A DNA stretch of 64,000 nt from an uncultured Chitinophagaceae bacterium (GTDB taxonomy: Bacteria > Bacteroidota > Bacteroidia > Chitinophagales > Chitinophagaceae), in contig CALGAP010000007.1 of assembly GCA_937958995.1 (NCBI GenBank), forward strand, positions 186,001-250,000. The letters are read 5' to 3'. The notes under the pieces are model-generated. The model was not told the origin of the DNA, ran no database searches, and saw only the letters and a program-made list of their open reading frames with translations. Shown piece by piece: positions 62,268 through 64,000 of the stretch. How positions within the stretch are numbered: position 1 is the stretch's first letter; each line of letters begins with the position of its first letter. A program made the translations under genes and the position numbers.

Positions 62268-63380
62268 ATGAAAACAAAAAACTGGTACACTATTCAAGAC
62301 ATAGACCAGCTGGACTCACCCGCGCTGGTCATTTATCCCGAACGCGTAAAAGAAAATATTCAGCGCGCCATTTCGATGACCGGTGATGCGGGCCGGTTAC
62401 GACCGCACATCAAAACCAACAAGTCGCCCGACACTACGAAGCTGATGCTGGCCGCCGGCATCACCAAATTCAAATGCGCCACTATTGCCGAAGCTGAAAT
62501 GCTGGGTCAATGCCAGGCGCCCGATGTGCTGCTCGCCTATCAGCCCGGCGGTCCCAAATTGCAGCGTTTTGCGCAGGTAGTGGGAAAATATCCCGGCACG
62601 AAATATTCCTGCCTCGTCGATAATATCGGAGCGGCGAAAAAAATTGCGGGTCATTTCACTTTAATGGGCAAGACCATACCCGTATATATTGATTTAAATG
62701 TTGGTCAAAACCGTACCGGCATTATACCCGGTGAAAAAGCGATGGAGCTGTTTCGCTTTTGCACCAATACTAGGGGCATTTCATTCAAAGGTCTGCACGC
62801 GTACGATGGGCATATCCGCAACAGGAATTATGAAGAAAGAAAAAAAGTCTGCGACGAAGCCTTTGCACTGGTAGAGAATATGAAAAAAGAAATTGAAGCT
62901 GCAGGATTTTCACCCATCATCATTGCCGGCGGCTCGCCCTCATTTTCCGTTCATTGCAAGCGGCCGAATGTGGAATGCAGTCCCGGCACTTTCGTCTTTT
63001 GGGACAAAACCTACCTCGATCTCTGTCCTGAGCAGCCCTTTGAGCCTGCCGCCCTGCTGGTGACGCGCGTCATTTCTTTACCCGACGCCACCCGCATCTG
63101 CCTCGACCTTGGCCACAAATCCGTAGCCGCAGAAAACGAGATCACACGCCGCGTGTTCTTCCCTGAAGCGCCCGACCTGCAGCCCCTCAGCCAGAGCGAA
63201 GAGCACCTGGTGCTGGAAGCGGGCCCCGGTCACCGTTATCAACCCGGCGATGTGCTGTATGGCATCCCCCATCATATTTGTCCAACCGTGGCCCTCTACG
63301 AGCGCGCCTACACTATCGAAAACGGCCAGCTCAGCGGCGAGTGGCGCATCACCGCCCGCGACCGCCAACTCACCATCTGA
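62268..63380 (+). CDS. D-serine dehydratase / D-threonine aldolase-like PLP enzyme
   Basis: 370 residues of fold-type III. The PLP lysine is Lys49 in RPHIKTNKS. The domain arrangement (alanine racemase N-terminus plus a C-terminal metal domain) is that of the D-TA/DSD1 group. The C-terminal metal motif reads GIPHHICPT, giving His337 and Cys339, the HxC pair of zinc-dependent D-serine dehydratases; D-threonine aldolases usually have HxD. This supports release of 2-aminoacrylate, which the neighbouring RidA protein would hydrolyse to pyruvate. A D-threonine aldolase cannot be excluded. Confidence 0.85.
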   Translation: MKTKNWYTIQDIDQLDSPALVIYPERVKENIQRAISMTGDAGRLRPHIKTNKSPDTTKLMLAAGITKFKCATIAEAEMLGQCQAPDVLLAYQPGGPKLQRFAQVVGKYPGTKYSCLVDNIGAAKKIAGHFTLMGKTIPVYIDLNVGQNRTGIIPGEKAMELFRFCTNTRGISFKGLHAYDGHIRNRNYEERKKVCDEAFALVENMKKEIEAAGFSPIIIAGGSPSFSVHCKRPNVECSPGTFVFWDKTYLDLCPEQPFEPAALLVTRVISLPDATRICLDLGHKSVAAENEITRRVFFPEAPDLQPLSQSEEHLVLEAGPGHRYQPGDVLYGIPHHICPTVALYERAYTIENGQLSGEWRITARDRQLTI

Positions 63381-63451
63381 GGGTGAGCCACCCCCGAAGG
63401 TGAACCACGCCTAAAGGATGGCCAGGTGACAGGTGGCCCACCTATGACCTG
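63381..63451. repeat. Short degenerate repeats and a 29-base palindrome
   Basis: Two degenerate 17-base units, GGTGAGCCACCCCCGAA and GGTGAACCACGCCTAAA, lie directly after the stop of the D-TA-family gene. They are followed by an imperfect palindrome at 63423-63451 with arms CAGGT/ACCTG and AGGTGG/CCACCT. No T run follows, so it is not a standard terminator. Function unknown. Confidence 0.45.
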
Positions 63452-63486
63452 ACCAACCCTATACCCAAAACTCAACACAGAACATC

Positions 63487-64000
63487 ATGTTTATCATCGA
63501 CGCCCATCTCGACCTCGCAATGAATGCCATCGACTGGAACCGCAACCTGCGCGATGATATCACGGCTATCCGCAGTCGTGAGGCGGGTATGACGGATAAG
63601 CCTGATCGTGGTAAGGGCACTGTATCGCTGCCCGAACTGCGCAAGGGAAATATCGGGCTCGTGGTGGCCACGCAGATAGCGCGGTATGTGGCGCCGGGCA
63701 GCAAGCTCAGCGGGTGGCACTCGCCCGAACAGGCCTGGGCGCAAACGCAGGCGCAGCTGGCCTGGTATAAGGCAATGGAAGAGGCGGGTGAAATGGTGAT
63801 GATAAAAGACAGGCGTGCGCTGGAGCTTCAGGTGGCGATGTGGAACGATGGAAGCCTCAACCATGACAAGCCCATCGGGTATATATTAAGCCTGGAGGGT
63901 GCTGATTCGCTGATTACACTCAAACACCTGGAACGCGCATACGAATACGGCTTAAGAGCCGTAGGCCCCGCGCATTATGGTCCTGGCAGGTATGCCAACG
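63487..64000 (+). CDS. M19-family (renal-type) dipeptidase, N-terminal part
   Basis: The C-terminus is cut by the window edge. The 171 visible residues begin MFIIDAHLDLAMNAIDWNRNL: the metal-binding HxD motif is His7/Asp9. Other visible M19 features are GNIGLVVATQIARYVAPGSKL near 60, and GYILSLEGADSLITLKHL near 130 with the metal-bridging Glu in LEGAD, then YEYGLRAVGPAHYGPGRYAN. There is no signal peptide, so it is cytoplasmic, unlike mammalian forms. M19 enzymes often hydrolyse L,D-dipeptides, so it may release D-amino acids for the neighbouring enzymes. The start ATG lies 106 bases after the previous stop. Confidence 0.88.
   Translation, partial: MFIIDAHLDLAMNAIDWNRNLRDDITAIRSREAGMTDKPDRGKGTVSLPELRKGNIGLVVATQIARYVAPGSKLSGWHSPEQAWAQTQAQLAWYKAMEEAGEMVMIKDRRALELQVAMWNDGSLNHDKPIGYILSLEGADSLITLKHLERAYEYGLRAVGPAHYGPGRYAN

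Noticed and set aside
1..64000. Search for tRNA, rRNA, CRISPR arrays, phage genes or transposases
   Set aside because: No cloverleaf-like stretch, regularly spaced repeat array, integrase, transposase or phage structural gene was recognised by reading; an automatic scan could not be run.

Overview
The window looks like the chromosome of a plant-polysaccharide-degrading member of the Bacteroidota, most probably the Chitinophagaceae or a close relative. The reasons are a SusC/SusD pair, FecI/FecR-type sigma and anti-sigma factors, Bacteroidota-type fused rhamnose enzymes, many lipoprotein or Sec signal peptides ending in AQ or xxGC, and moderate GC content. No rRNA, tRNA, CRISPR array, prophage or intact transposon was seen. 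The genus is an inference.

Layout. (1) 1-10.2 kb: a partial GH127 beta-L-arabinofuranosidase, a large Asp-box propeller protein, and a minus-strand operon (DapA-family deaminase, 4-hydroxyproline epimerase, DUF885 peptidase, M61 peptidase) divergent from an AraC regulator. This fits use of hydroxyproline-rich, arabinosylated peptides. (2) 10.2-17.6 kb: a GH78 rhamnosidase, a PQQ dehydrogenase carrying a cytochrome c, a 2-hydroxyacid dehydrogenase, the remnant of a second GH78 gene, and mannonate dehydratase UxuA. (3) 17.7-33.5 kb: a glucuronoxylan utilisation locus with a LacI regulator, SusD, SusC, a free-standing GH115 C-terminal domain, a SASA-type acetylesterase, a deacetylase-CE15 fusion, a GH67 alpha-glucuronidase, an SDR and a GH10 xylanase. 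Five copies of a TGCAACCGATTGCA-like operator tie the LacI regulator, uxuA, susCD and the enzyme genes together. (4) 33.6-37.7 kb: araBDA for L-arabinose. (5) 37.7-46.8 kb: a MauE-like protein and a pectin/rhamnogalacturonan gene set (BNR_4 protein, GH31, GH105, two CE12-type esterases, an Ldh-family dehydrogenase). (6) 46.9-54.9 kb: the L-rhamnose operon (rhaT, aldolase/dehydrogenase, rhaM, rhaI, kinase) with a divergent GntR regulator. (7) 55-58 kb: an ECF sigma factor and a FecR anti-sigma factor separated by 1.1 kb of structured non-coding DNA, with no SusC partner. (8) 58.1-64 kb: a phospholipase D-type synthase, a YdjM-like membrane protein, and a gene set of GntP/DsdX-type permease, RidA, D-serine-dehydratase-like enzyme and M19 dipeptidase (cut by the window end).

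Together the genes take xylan side chains (acetyl, methyl-glucuronate, arabinose) and pectin (rhamnose, unsaturated uronates) from polymer to central metabolism. The most interesting points are the LacI operator network, a possible extensin/hydroxyproline locus, the deacetylase-glucuronoyl esterase fusion with its solo GH115 C-terminal domain, a short direct-repeat motif placed at the same distance before two start codons (one gene apparently broken), and the structured RNA candidate between the sigma and anti-sigma genes.
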